From: Endozoicomonas sp965261315
GTDB lineage: Bacteria; Pseudomonadota; Gammaproteobacteria; Pseudomonadales; Endozoicomonadaceae
Length of the DNA stretch: 64,000 nucleotides
Assembly: GCA_965261315.1 (NCBI GenBank)
Contig: CBDHDM010000093.1
Span: 62,001-126,000 of the forward strand
Direction: 5' to 3'
Shown here: positions 1-8,677 of the stretch, piece after piece
How the letters are laid out: the number at the start of each line of letters is the position of its first letter
Position numbering within the stretch: position 1 is the first letter of the stretch
The notes under the pieces: generated by a model
What the model saw: the letters and a program-made list of their open reading frames with translations, nothing else
Database searches by the model: none
What the model was told of the DNA's origin: nothing
Program-made: the position numbers and the translations under genes

Positions 1-68
1 TCTGCAAGCAAAATACTTGAGTAAATTACTTTATTATTTATAAGGCGTTTAAAGGAGATGTATTTAGT

Positions 69-638
69 ATGGTTAAACCTGTCAGCTTTGCAGATCCGGA
101 AAAGTGCAGTGAGATATTCGACTCGGAAAATCGTGTCGAATGGCAGAACACACCCCATGTACTAAATAGTCTGGCACTCAGCGAAGATACCTCGATTGCC
201 GATGTAGGGGCGGGTACTGGTTATTTTTCCAGCCAGTTTTCCCGTCTTGTACCCAGGGGAAAAGTCTATGCGCTGGACACCGAGACTAATATGGTCAGCT
301 ATATGGATAAACGCTTCAGGGAAGAAGGGTTATCCAATATAGAAACCAGGTTGTGTGAGTATACCAACCCCTGTCTTCCTGAATCGGTTGATATTGTTTT
401 TCTGGCCAATGTTTATCGTTTTATCCAGGATCGCCCTCGCTTCCTGAGTAACTTACACCAGCAAATCGATGATAAATCCACCGTTGTTTTTGTCGATTTC
501 AGGGGCGACCATGCCAGAGTAAAGCCTGTTCAGGCTCTGGATGAAGTTCGTCAGGCAGGTTTTCATATTATGAATATGGACAGCAGTGGTTGTCCTGATC
601 ATTACATCATGACGTTTGGAAAGGACGCTTGCCTTTAA
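69..638 (+). CDS. Class I SAM-dependent methyltransferase, small
   Basis: A 189-residue protein with a Rossmann-type methyltransferase core. Motif I (ADVGAGTGYFS, about residues 44-54) binds S-adenosylmethionine, an acidic strand end (LDTE) about 25 residues later should hold the ribose hydroxyls, and DIVFLANVYRF resembles the post-II/motif IV region. It starts at ATG 69 with an AAGGAG ribosome site about 9 bases upstream. The substrate cannot be read from the sequence; the length suits a small-molecule methyltransferase of the Methyltransf_11/25 type. It is convergent with the damaged RND gene that follows, and its own upstream context is outside the window. The fold is secure, the role unknown. 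Confidence 0.8.
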   Translation: MVKPVSFADPEKCSEIFDSENRVEWQNTPHVLNSLALSEDTSIADVGAGTGYFSSQFSRLVPRGKVYALDTETNMVSYMDKRFREEGLSNIETRLCEYTNPCLPESVDIVFLANVYRFIQDRPRFLSNLHQQIDDKSTVVFVDFRGDHARVKPVQALDEVRQAGFHIMNMDSSGCPDHYIMTFGKDACL

Positions 639-683
639 ATGACAAGCATCCGTTTTGTCGTTACTCAAAACGCAGGCAAGAAG

Positions 684-2285
684 TCAGCTCTTTAGAGGAA
701 CTTCAGTCTCATAAGCCGTGTTGGTAAACACCCCTTTAATATCTTCAAGTACCGAATACATACAGGGCAGCAGAAGCAGAGTAATCAACGTGGCGAACAA
801 AATACCAAAACCCAGGGAAATGGCCATGGGAATCATAAAGCGAGCCTGATTAGAGGTTTCCAGTATCATGGGCGACAGGCCGCCAAAGGTGGTTAATGTT
901 GTCAAAATGATTGGGCGGAAGCGGCGATGGCAGGCTTCAAGCAAGGCATCATGCACACCCAGTTGGTCCTTTTCCCGTCGTTCGTTGGCTTCTGTTACCA
1001 GAATAAGACTGTCGTTAATTACTACGCCGCTGAGAGCCAGTACACCCAGCAAGCTGACTACGCTCATGGTATAGCCAAGGGCAACGTGGCCCAGCACGGA
1101 GCCGATCAGCCCAAAAGGAATGATGGCCATGATGATAAATGGCTGGCTGTAACTGCGAAATGGAATCGCCAGCAGGCAGTACAGGGCCAGCATCACCATA
1201 ATGCCGTTCACGAATAGACTGTCCATGCTCTCTTTCTGCTCAATCTGATCTCCACGGAAACCGATATCCAGTCCGGGGTAGCTCTGCTTCAGGATTGGAA
1301 AGGTTTCCTCAGACAGCGTCTGGCTCAGGGTCATGGCTTCAGACGATGGGGTAATATCCGCGCTGACAATCACCCGGCGGCGGCCTTCCCGTCGTTGGAT
1401 GACAGAAGCGGAGTAATCACGGGTGATGCTGGCAACCTGCCCAAGGGGAACGTAATCATTACCAACCCGAACCGGTAACTGCTCCAGATCGAACTCACTG
1501 GCACGCTGGTAATCTGGCAGCATGACTTTGATGTCAACCTCTTCACTGCCCCGTTGCTGGCGAATAGAGCGCACGCCATTAAAGGCAGAGCGAACCTGTT
1601 TGGCCAGCTCCTTTTCATTCAGGCCCAGACTTTGCCCGGCAGGCAGCAGTTTCAGATTCAGCTTGCTGCTGCCGGATGAGAATGTGTTTTCAATATCGAT
1701 GACACCGGCGTAACCGGCGAGCATCATGGCCAGCTCATTACTGGCTTCTTCAAGCATATTGTTGTCATGATGGCGCATTTCAATGGTGACACCGGCGACA
1801 TCACTGCCAGGGCCGCTGCCTGCTGATGAGAAACGAATACCTTCAACCCCGGGAATATTACCGGTGGCCTCCCGCCAGAGCCGGGAGACTTCTTTGGTGC
1901 TCATTGTTCTAACTTCAGAAGGCTGGAGGAACATACGGACAATGATGATAAATTCGCCATCAAGGTTTCGCTGTATACTGGAGATACCCTTGACCAGTGC
2001 TTTTCCACCGTTTTCATCCATGACGTTCTGTGCGGAGCGTTCCAGTCGATGACGAATGGCTGTGGCGTCTTCCAGAGAGGTTCCCACTGGCAGAGTTGCC
2101 CGACCTGCCGAAAACTCGGCTTCCACTTTTGGCATGGTGGTAAAACCCATATGGCCACCGGCAATATAGCTGATCGATGTCATTAACATGGCAATGCCCA
2201 GGGCAACCACGAGATAGCGGAATTCCAGCAGTACACGCATCACCGGTTTGTAGAAATGGACAATTAATCGGTTCAGCCCTCGGTT
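684..2285 (-). pseudogene. RND efflux pump (HAE1/AcrB type), C-terminal half only, cut by an IS
   Basis: The reading frame encodes the second half of a resistance-nodulation-division inner-membrane pump: the periplasmic porter part after TM7, then the TM8-TM12 block containing GVVINDSLILV and FRPIILTTLTTFGG, and a normal C-terminus. About 533 codons remain of the roughly 1030 usual for AcrB-like proteins. The first half, including TM4 with the proton-relay aspartates, is absent: RND homology stops exactly at the terminal repeat of the adjacent IS (position 2286), and nothing RND-like occurs beyond the far end of the IS at 4021. The open frame continues antisense through the transposase, but that extension is meaningless. 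The remnant cannot work as a pump. Confidence 0.85.
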
Positions 2286-4020
2286 GAGAGGCTGTCGCGA
2301 AACCCCGAAAGCTATTAAAATACCGCTATTCCAGCGCCAGCATAACCAGCCATGACAACAAAGCAAAAATTGGATATCAGTCGTACTTCCCAATACGACA
2401 TTTTCTCCGAACTGTCTGACATCCCAGAAAAAGGATCGGTGAACCATCAGGGTATAGGCCAGCAAAGGCGCTTTCTTGCTCCGCAACCATCGGACATCAC
2501 GATTGGACATACCTACCTGCAACAACACCTGGAACAGGCTGGTCAGAAAACCCCCATCATTGTTGCTGATTTCCTTAACGAACTGGACTGGTCGGAATTT
2601 GAAGCACGCTATGGCAAATCGGGTCGCCCACCCTATGCACCTCGCAACATGGTCGGGCTTATTCTTTACGGCATCATGCAGGGCGTAACTTCTCTGCGAG
2701 GGCTGGAGGCACTTGCCCGGCTTAATCTGGGCTGCATGTGGGTCAGTGGCGGTATCTTTCCGGATCATGCCAATATTGGCCGGTTTGTCATTATGCATGC
2801 CGAATCCCTGAGCCTCAGTTTTTTTGAGGATCTCGCCCGGTTGGCACTGAAAAAGACCCGCTCTTCAGGCCACTGTCTGGCCGGTGATGGCACCACCATT
2901 GAAGCGGCTTGTTCGAATTACAATCTGGTGAAAGAAGAAGCGGCCAGGGCTGCTCTGGAAGAAGCTCGGCGTCAAGCGGAGAAAGCGCCCGGGGATGAAG
3001 AAAAGCAGACAGTAGTCGAACACAAGACGGTGGTTCTTGAGACGCTGCTTACCCAAAAGGAAAAGCGCAAAAAACGTAGCCAGAAAGCGGCTGAAAACAC
3101 CATGGTCAGCCCAACAGAGCCTGAAGCCATTATTCAGAAAATGAAACGGGGGCGGGGTTATGCGCCTGGTTATACCCCTTCGGTTCTGGCCAATGAGAAA
3201 CGGGTGGTGGTCGCCGTGGCCGTTGATCCCACTAACGAAACGGCCGTTATTCCAGAGATGCTGGATCAGGCAGTACGCACTACCGGACAAAGTCCTGATG
3301 AATTGCTGCTGGATGGAGGTTATGCCAATGAAACTGTCATCACGACAACGATAGAGCGTGATATCAGCCTGTTGTGTCCGGAGAGTGGCAAGCCGGGCAA
3401 ACCTAAAAAGGGCAAAAAATTCCATAAAAGTCGTTTCCGTTATGATACGACAAATGATGTTTACTACTGCCCTGGTGAGCAGACATTGGTGCTTCTTTAT
3501 CAACCCGGTAAAAATGCAAAGTCTGATGCCGCAAGGGTCTATGGCGGGGCAGATTGCCAGAACTGCCCACTGCAAAACCGGTGCACAAGCAGTAAAAAGA
3601 AAGGCAGGCAGATCAGCCGGTTTACCATTGATGATGCCAAAGACGCACTACGGGAAACCATGCAACACCCGGCAGCTAAAAAGGTATTTAAACATCGAAA
3701 AGCGATGGTGGAACCGGTTTTCGGCCATCTGAGAACGGTACAGGGGCTCAACCGTTTCCGTCGTCGAGGCCTATCGGGCGTTAAACTGGAGTTCAGCCTC
3801 CACCTGTTGGCATACAATCTCAGCAGGGTAGTGGCCGCTGCTGCTTCAAGCCTGATTTTGCGGCTTTTTTACCGCCTTTGGTGTCAATTTAAAGCCGTTT
3901 TGACGGGCAGTAATTTTTCATCAGATTGCAATAGGCTTTTTATGTGGGCCACCATGGCTGCATGAGAGAGGTTCCCAGTCTATCAAGGTTGTCCAAAAAC
4001 GGTTTTTGCAACAGCCTCTC
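2286..4020 (+). mobile_element. IS1182-like insertion sequence, complete
   Basis: A 1735-bp element bounded by imperfect inverted repeats: GAGAGGCTGTCGCGAAACCC at 2286-2305 and, read inverted, GAGAGGCTGTTGCAAAAACC at 4001-4020. It contains one transposase gene filling most of its length. No target duplication can be seen: the bases left of 2286 (cggtt) and right of 4020 (tatcg) differ, and the interrupted RND gene does not continue on the far side. This fits insertion followed by an adjacent deletion or recombination between two IS copies. The family assignment rests on the transposase layout. Confidence 0.8.
2352..3965 (+). CDS. IS1182-family-like DDE transposase
   Basis: A 537-residue transposase. 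The N-terminal part (about residues 70-160) holds the helical region with MRGLEALARLN-like residues (SLRGLEALARLNLGCMW). The catalytic RNase H-like core has a first acidic residue in LAGDGTTIEA, the second in LLLDGGYANE, and the last region in HRKAMVEPVFGHLRT. A lysine/glutamate-rich insertion (about 195-255) and a cysteine pair region (CQNCPLQNRC) before the third acidic residue are typical of IS1182-like proteins. The frame is intact, so the element may still move. No good ribosome site precedes ATG 2352. Confidence 0.85.
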   Translation: MTTKQKLDISRTSQYDIFSELSDIPEKGSVNHQGIGQQRRFLAPQPSDITIGHTYLQQHLEQAGQKTPIIVADFLNELDWSEFEARYGKSGRPPYAPRNMVGLILYGIMQGVTSLRGLEALARLNLGCMWVSGGIFPDHANIGRFVIMHAESLSLSFFEDLARLALKKTRSSGHCLAGDGTTIEAACSNYNLVKEEAARAALEEARRQAEKAPGDEEKQTVVEHKTVVLETLLTQKEKRKKRSQKAAENTMVSPTEPEAIIQKMKRGRGYAPGYTPSVLANEKRVVVAVAVDPTNETAVIPEMLDQAVRTTGQSPDELLLDGGYANETVITTTIERDISLLCPESGKPGKPKKGKKFHKSRFRYDTTNDVYYCPGEQTLVLLYQPGKNAKSDAARVYGGADCQNCPLQNRCTSSKKKGRQISRFTIDDAKDALRETMQHPAAKKVFKHRKAMVEPVFGHLRTVQGLNRFRRRGLSGVKLEFSLHLLAYNLSRVVAAAASSLILRLFYRLWCQFKAVLTGSNFSSDCNRLFMWATMAA

Positions 4021-4311
4021 TATCGGGAGAAAATGCTGATCTGGCGCAAATTAACCATACTTTTTTATTGATTTATGTGGTTTTGAAAGACAGCTTTTGT
4101 CGTTTTTTATTTAGAGTTTTAATGGCCTGTCAAAATTTTCAAATAGATTTTAAGTAATTATCCTTTATGAAAGGTGTATTTTCTATTTTATTTTTATTGC
4201 TCAATGCTTTCGATATTACAACCCTGCCAGCGTCTCTGGAAATATTAAGTACTTCTAAGCTGCTCTTCATGGTTATGAAAGGTAGAATGTGCAAACAGGA
4301 AGCGGTGAGCT

Positions 4312-5043
4312 ATGATGCGGATCGAAAATAATTCCTGGAGTCCGGTCATGAGCTCAGATAGCTTTTTCCTCAACGAGAACAATACTCTTTATGGGCGCAT
4401 GAAAGCAGCCTGTCAGGAGGACTGGAACGATTACTGCCATCATCCATTTGTCCGGGGAATGGCCGATGGTTCTCTGCCGCTGGCCTCTTTTCGCCACTAT
4501 CTTCAACAGGATTACCTGTTTCTGATTCACTTTGCCAGGGCGTACTCATTAGCGGTTTACAAATCGGATAACCTGGAAGATATGCGCTCTGCCTCGGAGT
4601 CGGTCAGCGGTATTCTGGGGGAAATGACACTGCATCTGGCCTATTGCCAAGAGTGGGGTCTGACCGAAAAGGATGTGGTCAGCCTGCCGGAAGCCCGGGC
4701 CAATATGGCGTATACCCGTTATGTTCTGGAGCGGGGAATGGCCGGCGATATTCTGGATCTTTACACCGCTTTATCCCCCTGTGCAGTGGGCTATGCAGAA
4801 ATCGGTTACCGGTTGAAGCAGGCTCCAGATACCGTGAAAGAAGGTAACCCCTATTGGGCCTGGATTGAAACCTATGGTGGTGAAGAGTATCAGGAAGGCG
4901 CCAGAAAGCAGGTGGAAAGGCTGGATAAGCTGGCAAAATCCCGTTACAACGCGGCTCGCATGGACTCGCTTTGCCAGACCTTCCGGGAAGCCACCCGTCT
5001 GGAAATCGGGTTCTGGCAGATGGGGCTGGATTGCTCGTTTTAA
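4312..5043 (+). CDS. tenA: TenA family aminopyrimidine aminohydrolase (thiaminase II)
   Basis: A 243-residue member of the TenA/THI-4 family, which hydrolyses 4-amino-5-aminomethyl-2-methylpyrimidine to HMP in salvage of thiamine breakdown products. Visible family marks are the N-terminal HPFVRGMADGSLP segment with FRHYLQQDY, the catalytic-cysteine segment LSPCAVGYAEIG (Cys near residue 157), NPYWAWIETYGGEEY, and the C-terminal RLEIGFWQMG carrying the conserved glutamate. The start is one of two overlapping candidates (4312 or 4315); an internal ATG at 4348 would still leave the whole domain. No riboswitch is visible upstream. Its natural partners, ThiD and the ThiXYZ importer, lie 18-21 kb away in this window. 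Confidence 0.9.
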   Translation: MMRIENNSWSPVMSSDSFFLNENNTLYGRMKAACQEDWNDYCHHPFVRGMADGSLPLASFRHYLQQDYLFLIHFARAYSLAVYKSDNLEDMRSASESVSGILGEMTLHLAYCQEWGLTEKDVVSLPEARANMAYTRYVLERGMAGDILDLYTALSPCAVGYAEIGYRLKQAPDTVKEGNPYWAWIETYGGEEYQEGARKQVERLDKLAKSRYNAARMDSLCQTFREATRLEIGFWQMGLDCSF

Positions 5044-5112
5044 CGTCAGCTGCCTGTTTTGTATTCTCTGCTATGCTCAGCGCTCAAACAACAATTCATA
5101 AAGGTATGCCGT

Positions 5113-5397
5113 ATGAATCTTGAGTCGAGAGTGCAGAAACTTGAGATGGGTCAGGAAGCGCTGGATCACAGCCTTCACGAAATGATGAAAGTTGTCGGAG
5201 CCACTCACGAAGTGATTGCCCTTATTCTCAGAGAGCAGCAAGACACCCGTAAAGAACTGACCGAGTTCAAAGGGGAAGTTAAGGCACAGTTCCAGCGGGT
5301 GGAGCAGCGCTTTGATCGACAGGACAAACGCTTCGACAAGATTGAAGAAATCCTGATCCAGATTATTGGCCGCCTCCCTGATCAACCCGCTATTTAG
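5113..5397 (+). CDS. Small coiled-coil protein of unknown function
   Basis: A 94-residue, very hydrophilic protein. Almost its whole length shows heptad spacing of leucine, valine and phenylalanine (ESRVQKLEMGQEALDHSL, then FQRVEQRFDRQDKRFDKIEE), predicting a long amphipathic coiled coil with no membrane segment. ATG 5113 follows AAGG at 5101-5104; an upstream in-frame start at 5059 has no ribosome site. Proteins of this type are common in gammaproteobacteria as orphan coiled-coil ORFs; no function is recognised. It lies 70 bp after tenA on the same strand and could share its transcript. Confidence 0.6.
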   Translation: MNLESRVQKLEMGQEALDHSLHEMMKVVGATHEVIALILREQQDTRKELTEFKGEVKAQFQRVEQRFDRQDKRFDKIEEILIQIIGRLPDQPAI

Positions 5398-5604
5398 TGC
5401 AGCTAAGCGCTGATCCCCATACCATCGTCATCCCCGCGAAGGAGGCCGTTGCAAAAGAGCGAATTAACTCCCAACCGTCATCCTCGCGAAGGCGGGGATC
5501 CACTGCTCGCAATGGATTCCCGCCTTCGAGGCTGTCGCAAAAGGGTATGAGCACCAAAATATCTCAGCATCGTCGTTCCCGCGAAGGCGGGAACCCACCA
5601 TGAA
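5398..5604. repeat. Cluster of palindromic GCGAAGGCGGG repeats
   Basis: Three or four copies of a palindromic unit built on CCCGCGAAGGCGGGAA and its complement CCCGCCTTCG occur here. The cluster opens with cagctaagcgctgat, which also opens the related cluster at 8549-8640. Two copies are interrupted by short stretches beginning aggcCgttgcaaaag (5443) and aggctgtcgcaaaag (5530), strikingly like the terminal repeat of the IS at 2286. REP-like intergenic elements of this kind are usually dispersed in many copies and can form RNA hairpins. Confidence 0.75.
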
Positions 5605-5637
5605 CTCGTTCCCACGCAGAGCGTGGGAACGAGGGTA
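5605..5637. repeat. Palindrome CGTTCCCACG...CGTGGGAACG
   Basis: A near-perfect inverted repeat, CGTTCCCACGC-AGA-GCGTGGGAACG, sits directly after the preceding repeat cluster. Related arms (CCTCGTTCCCACG and GGGAACGAGGG) recur at 7232-7245 and 7368-7380, so this is a second dispersed palindromic family. It is hairpin-forming but lacks a T-run, so it is not an obvious terminator. Confidence 0.65.
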
Positions 5638-6106
5638 TGGCGGTTGGTTCGGGTGTCGGCTCTTCAGAGCCGACCTGCGCGGATAGATCCTCTTTCAGGT
5701 TTCTGTCTGTGGGGTTAAATGTTGATGTATATCAATAAAATGTAAATACTCATAAACAGGCAATGTCGTACACGCCCGCCTGTTTCGGAAACTACCTATT
5801 CAGTTATTTGATTATTTTAAAATCCATTCTTTTCCATGGTTTATTCCCCTTCCTTATTAATCAAGGCCTTTCACCCTGATCACTGGTTATTGGTTATCAC
5901 CTGTCGTTTGAAAAGCATTCACGCAATAGCAAAAAAAATCATAAGCTGATTCGTTTTTGTAATGTGACGTTCGTGCAAACACTCTTGAATAATTGCATCC
6001 AAACTAAGTCGTCCGCATCGGTGGGGGCTTCTGCGCTCCACCATGCATAAGAAGAAAGACGATAAAAAAAGCACACACATCACACACAATTTCAGGAGTG
6101 AACTCC
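5638..6106. other. Gene-free stretch upstream of the porin
   Basis: It contains a further short palindrome (GTCGGCTCTTCAGAGCCGAC at 5657-5676) and then AT-rich DNA that presumably carries the porin promoter and leader. A CAGGAG ribosome site lies at 6093-6098. No open frame here resembles a protein. Confidence 0.5.
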
Positions 6107-7146
6107 ATGCAAAAGAAAATTCTTGCTGCTGTTGTAGCGTCCGTAATGGCTGGCCAGGCGATGGCTGTTACTATCGTTGACGACGGCACTACCAAAGCTG
6201 AAATCGGCGGTTACCTAGATCTGCGTTATGTTGACCAAGGCGACAAAAAAGGCCACATGGGTGACAGCAGCCGTATTAACTTCGCTTTCGAAAACAAGAT
6301 GACTGAAGCGACTACTGTTTTTGCCAAGGCTGAGTGGGGCTTTGACACTGCTGGTACTGAAGAAGATTTCTTCTGGCAGCGTTTGGCTTACGTTGGCGCT
6401 AAGAACGAGCAGCTGGGTGCTGTTTCTTACGGTCAGCAGTGGTCTACCTACGGCATGGTAGCTGGCTGGACTGATGTGTTCGCTGCTGCTGGTGGCAGTG
6501 CGTCCGGTTACTACGGTAAAGATGGCGACTCTCTGGGTACTGCTCGTGCTGAAGATGCTCTGCAGTACAACCACAGCTTCATGGGCCTGAATGTTTCTGC
6601 TCAGTACCAGGTTGGTGAAAAGTCTCTGACGGCAGTTGGTAATGGTACTGAGACTCGTGATGGCTCTTATGCTGTTGCTGCCAGCTACGATCTGCCAATG
6701 GGCCTGAGCATCGGTGCTGCTTACAACGAAGCTAAGGTTGAAAATACTACTGATAGCGCTGATAGACTTCAAAGCCAAGTCTGCTATCGTTGGTGCCAAG
6801 TTCGAAGCTGACAAGATCTACGCAGCGGTAACTTACGCTAAGCTGAAGAACCGTGATGTTCTGCACTAAGGTTGGTGGTTACTACAAGTTGACAAGGCTG
6901 AAGGTATCGAACTGTATGCCAGCTACCAGCTGAACGAAATGTTCAAGGTTGAAGGTGGTTACAACCAGCTGAAAGACGAAAGTACTGTTCCCAGACAAGG
7001 CTGAAATCAAGCACTTCCCAATGGCTGTAGTTTACACTCAGGGCCCTGTTCAGCTGTCTGGTACTTACCAGTTTGAAAAGAGTACAGACACTGAAGGTAA
7101 GGACGTTGACGACAAGATCGTTCTGCAGGCTCGTTACTACTTCTAA
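6107..7146 (+). pseudogene. Gram-negative outer-membrane porin, multiple frameshifts
   Basis: A general porin gene of about 1040 bp, the size expected for a 16-strand trimeric porin (about 345 residues). It starts at ATG 6107 with signal peptide MQKKILAAVVASVMAGQAMA, then alternating beta strands (GGYLDLRYVDQG, NFAFENKMTEATTVFAKAEWGF), and ends at 7146 in LQARYYF with the terminal aromatic recognised by the BAM machinery. The frame breaks near 6765 (extra base in GATAGACTTC), again near 6868 after LKNRDVLH, near 6890 and near 6990; each time the protein continues in another frame. Codons between breaks still look like strong porin codons, so damage is recent or the consensus is faulty (for example, merged paralogues). 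Confidence 0.8.
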
Positions 7147-7196
7147 TATCGAAGTGGTTGCTTAGCAGCAATGTCTTCGCCGGAATTTCCGGCAAC

Positions 7197-7222
7197 AAAA
7201 AACCCGCTCCGGCGGGTTTTTT
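7197..7222 (+). terminator. Rho-independent terminator after the porin
   Basis: A GC-rich hairpin, AACCCGC-TCC-GGCGGGTT, is followed by a run of T. It sits 50 bp beyond the porin stop and is preceded by a second small hairpin (GCCGGAATTTCCGGC). Confidence 0.85.
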
Positions 7223-7231
7223 GCGTTCAAC

Positions 7232-7380
7232 CCTTCCACCCTCGTTCCCACGCTCCCGCGTGGTAATGCATACCCTGAACCTCCGTAGACTCCATTCTTT
7301 CTGATAGCTCTGTCACCAGATAGCTCCGGAATCATCCCGTTACGTCTGCATTCCCACGGCGGACCATGGGAACGAGGGAG
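7232..7380. repeat. Composite dispersed repeat with TTCCCACG / GGGAACGAGGG arms
   Basis: The left part reads CCTCGTTCCCACGCTCCCGCG followed by TGGTAATGCATACC; the right part contains GCATTCCCACGG and ends in CATGGGAACGAGGGA. These are outward-facing arms of the same family as the palindrome at 5605. The right arm runs straight into the antitoxin remnant at 7382, so the repeat has replaced that gene's 5' end. Confidence 0.55.
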
Positions 7381-7381
7381 A

Positions 7382-7541
7382 TTCGACGACGATGAAGACG
7401 TACTGGAATTTTTCGACACCGATAACCCTCAGCGGCCCAACCTTGAAGCGAAGAGGGTGAATATTGATTTCCCGGCATGGGTTGTCAATGAACTGGACAA
7501 AGAAGCCAGCGCGATAGGCATGGAAGTGCATGATAATTAAC
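7382..7541 (+). pseudogene. CopG/DUF-type antitoxin remnant
   Basis: Codons from 7382 give DEDVLEFFDTDNPQRPNLEAKRVNIDFPAWVVNELDK, which resembles small ribbon-helix-helix antitoxins (pattern KRVNVDFP.W....LDKEA). No start codon lies in frame; the 5' end is replaced by a repeat. A fourth A at 7499-7502 shifts the frame, after which the family-like residues EASAIG continue in the next frame to TAA at 7539. The usual end of the family (helix 2, then a lysine/isoleucine-rich tail) is missing. No toxin gene is adjacent. It is a fragment, not a working module. Confidence 0.5.
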
Positions 7542-7589
7542 CGCTCAGGGCTCAGGACTGGTGATTGATGACGCCGCTTCCAGCACTAA

Positions 7590-7613
7590 TAAAACCGCGC
7601 AGAGCGGTTTTAT
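7590..7613 (-). terminator. Terminator of the DUF29 gene
   Basis: The hairpin AAAACCGC-GCAGA-GCGGTTTT is flanked by A/T runs on both sides. Read on the minus strand it ends with T residues just after the DUF29 stop codon. Confidence 0.7.
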
Positions 7614-7619
7614 AAAAAA

Positions 7620-8093
7620 TCATTCCGGCCCGGGCGGAAACCCATCCGTCATGATCTGCTCCATTGTCCACGGATTGGTATCCGGAAACTCTTCCTCCGG
7701 AATTTCCAATTCCCGCGAAGCATCCCGACAGGCAATGGGGTAACACTCCAGCAGACACTCATCCAGTAGCCCATATAAACTGGGATTCTTGATCAACAGC
7801 CGTTTAACGATCGCCCGTTCTTTTTCCAGACTGTAATCAATCACCATAAACCAGCTGCGATACCAGCGGTTTAATGTACGCAAATCTTCCTTGAAGGCGC
7901 GGATCTGCCATTTCAGTAGAAGCACCAGCACCCGGGTCAGATGGGTTTCCAATGTATTGACTTTTTCCTGTCCCAGGTCTTCCACCTCCTCGATCAGATT
8001 CTCCAGATCCAGAGACCGAAACTTACTCCTTTTCAGTAAATCAATTTGCTGACGGGTCCACTGATAAAAGTCCGTTTTATACAGGTTACTCAT
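7620..8093 (-). CDS. DUF29 family protein
   Basis: A 157-residue soluble protein of the DUF29 family. The family pattern is clear: an N-terminal YKTDFYQWTRQQIDLLK, then LDLENLIEEVEDLGQEKVNTLETHLTRVLVLLLKWQ, and a C-terminal acidic part with the FPDTNPWTMEQI segment common to family ends. Members are single-domain, all-helical proteins of unknown biochemical role that are patchily distributed and often duplicated in cyanobacteria and marine proteobacteria. ATG 8093 is preceded on the minus strand by GGGAGG at good spacing. It stands alone, with its own terminator. Confidence 0.85.
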   Translation of the reverse strand: MSNLYKTDFYQWTRQQIDLLKRSKFRSLDLENLIEEVEDLGQEKVNTLETHLTRVLVLLLKWQIRAFKEDLRTLNRWYRSWFMVIDYSLEKERAIVKRLLIKNPSLYGLLDECLLECYPIACRDASRELEIPEEEFPDTNPWTMEQIMTDGFPPGPE

Positions 8094-8549
8094 AGTGATG
8101 ACCTCCCGATGCTACTGATGTTTTTTTAAGAACCTCAGTGGTGTATCACACAATCTCCTGCAACCGGCCAGTGCAGCAATGTGAGTCATTATTGTTTTAC
8201 TCATCATCAGTTCGATCAGTGAGGCAGAAGGCTGTTTTTTCAAATACCCCAGGTTAATGAGGTGATGTTAACTGGGCTGTAGTGACAGTTTCGGAGCTAT
8301 TACATTTCAAAAAAACAGGAGAGCAGATGGAGTTCCGGGGTCCGGTTTAAGCCTTGTCCCAGTAGGAAAAACCAACACCTGAAGAAGCTGTCACAAACCG
8401 GCTGCAGTATAGGTCATGAATGTCAGGCTATGGGAACTTTGACAATAAATTGAAAAACGCTTGTGAAAAACGAGCGGGCTTTCTACATAAAAGAAGAGAA
8501 AGTCTTTGGTCGTCTATTTTCAGACAGATCTTATGTCAACAGAGCCTGG
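8094..8549. other. Gene-poor stretch with decayed sequence
   Basis: No convincing gene is seen. An open frame from 8420 runs into the repeat cluster that follows and has no family-like features. At 8530-8546 the sequence CTTATGTCAACAGAGCC matches, with two differences, the arm of the inverted repeat at 34645-34699, so a mobile-element end may lie here. Confidence 0.4.
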
Positions 8550-8640
8550 TGCAGCTAAGCGCTGATACCCAGGCATCGTCATCCCCGCGAAGGCGGGGAT
8601 CCACTGCCCGCGATGGATTCCCGCCTTCGCGGGAATGACT
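8549..8640. repeat. Second copy of the GCGAAGGCGGG repeat cluster
   Basis: The order cagctaagcgctgat, CATCGTCATCCCCGCGAAGG, CGGGGATCCACTGC, then CCCGCCTTCGCGGGAATGAC parallels 5398-5530 but lacks the inserted IS-end-like pieces. It forms a long imperfect hairpin. Confidence 0.75.
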
Positions 8641-8677
8641 GCGGTAGTATTGGTATGGGTTTTAACGCTTCCCTGCA

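Noticed and set aside
2286..2798. N-terminal extension of the RND open frame
   Set aside because: It is antisense to the transposase and has no RND character; true RND coding stops at the IS end.
2865..3575. 236-codon minus-strand frame inside the transposase
   Set aside because: A shadow of the strongly coding plus strand, with no family-like features.
5397..5603. 68-codon frame rich in Arg, Gly and Ser
   Set aside because: It is read entirely through the palindromic repeat cluster; the same kind of frame appears at 8420-8638 for the same reason.
5398..8640. Possible CRISPR array from recurring GCGAAGGCGGG units
   Set aside because: The units are palindromic, irregularly spaced, without uniform spacers, and no cas gene is near; they are REP-like elements.
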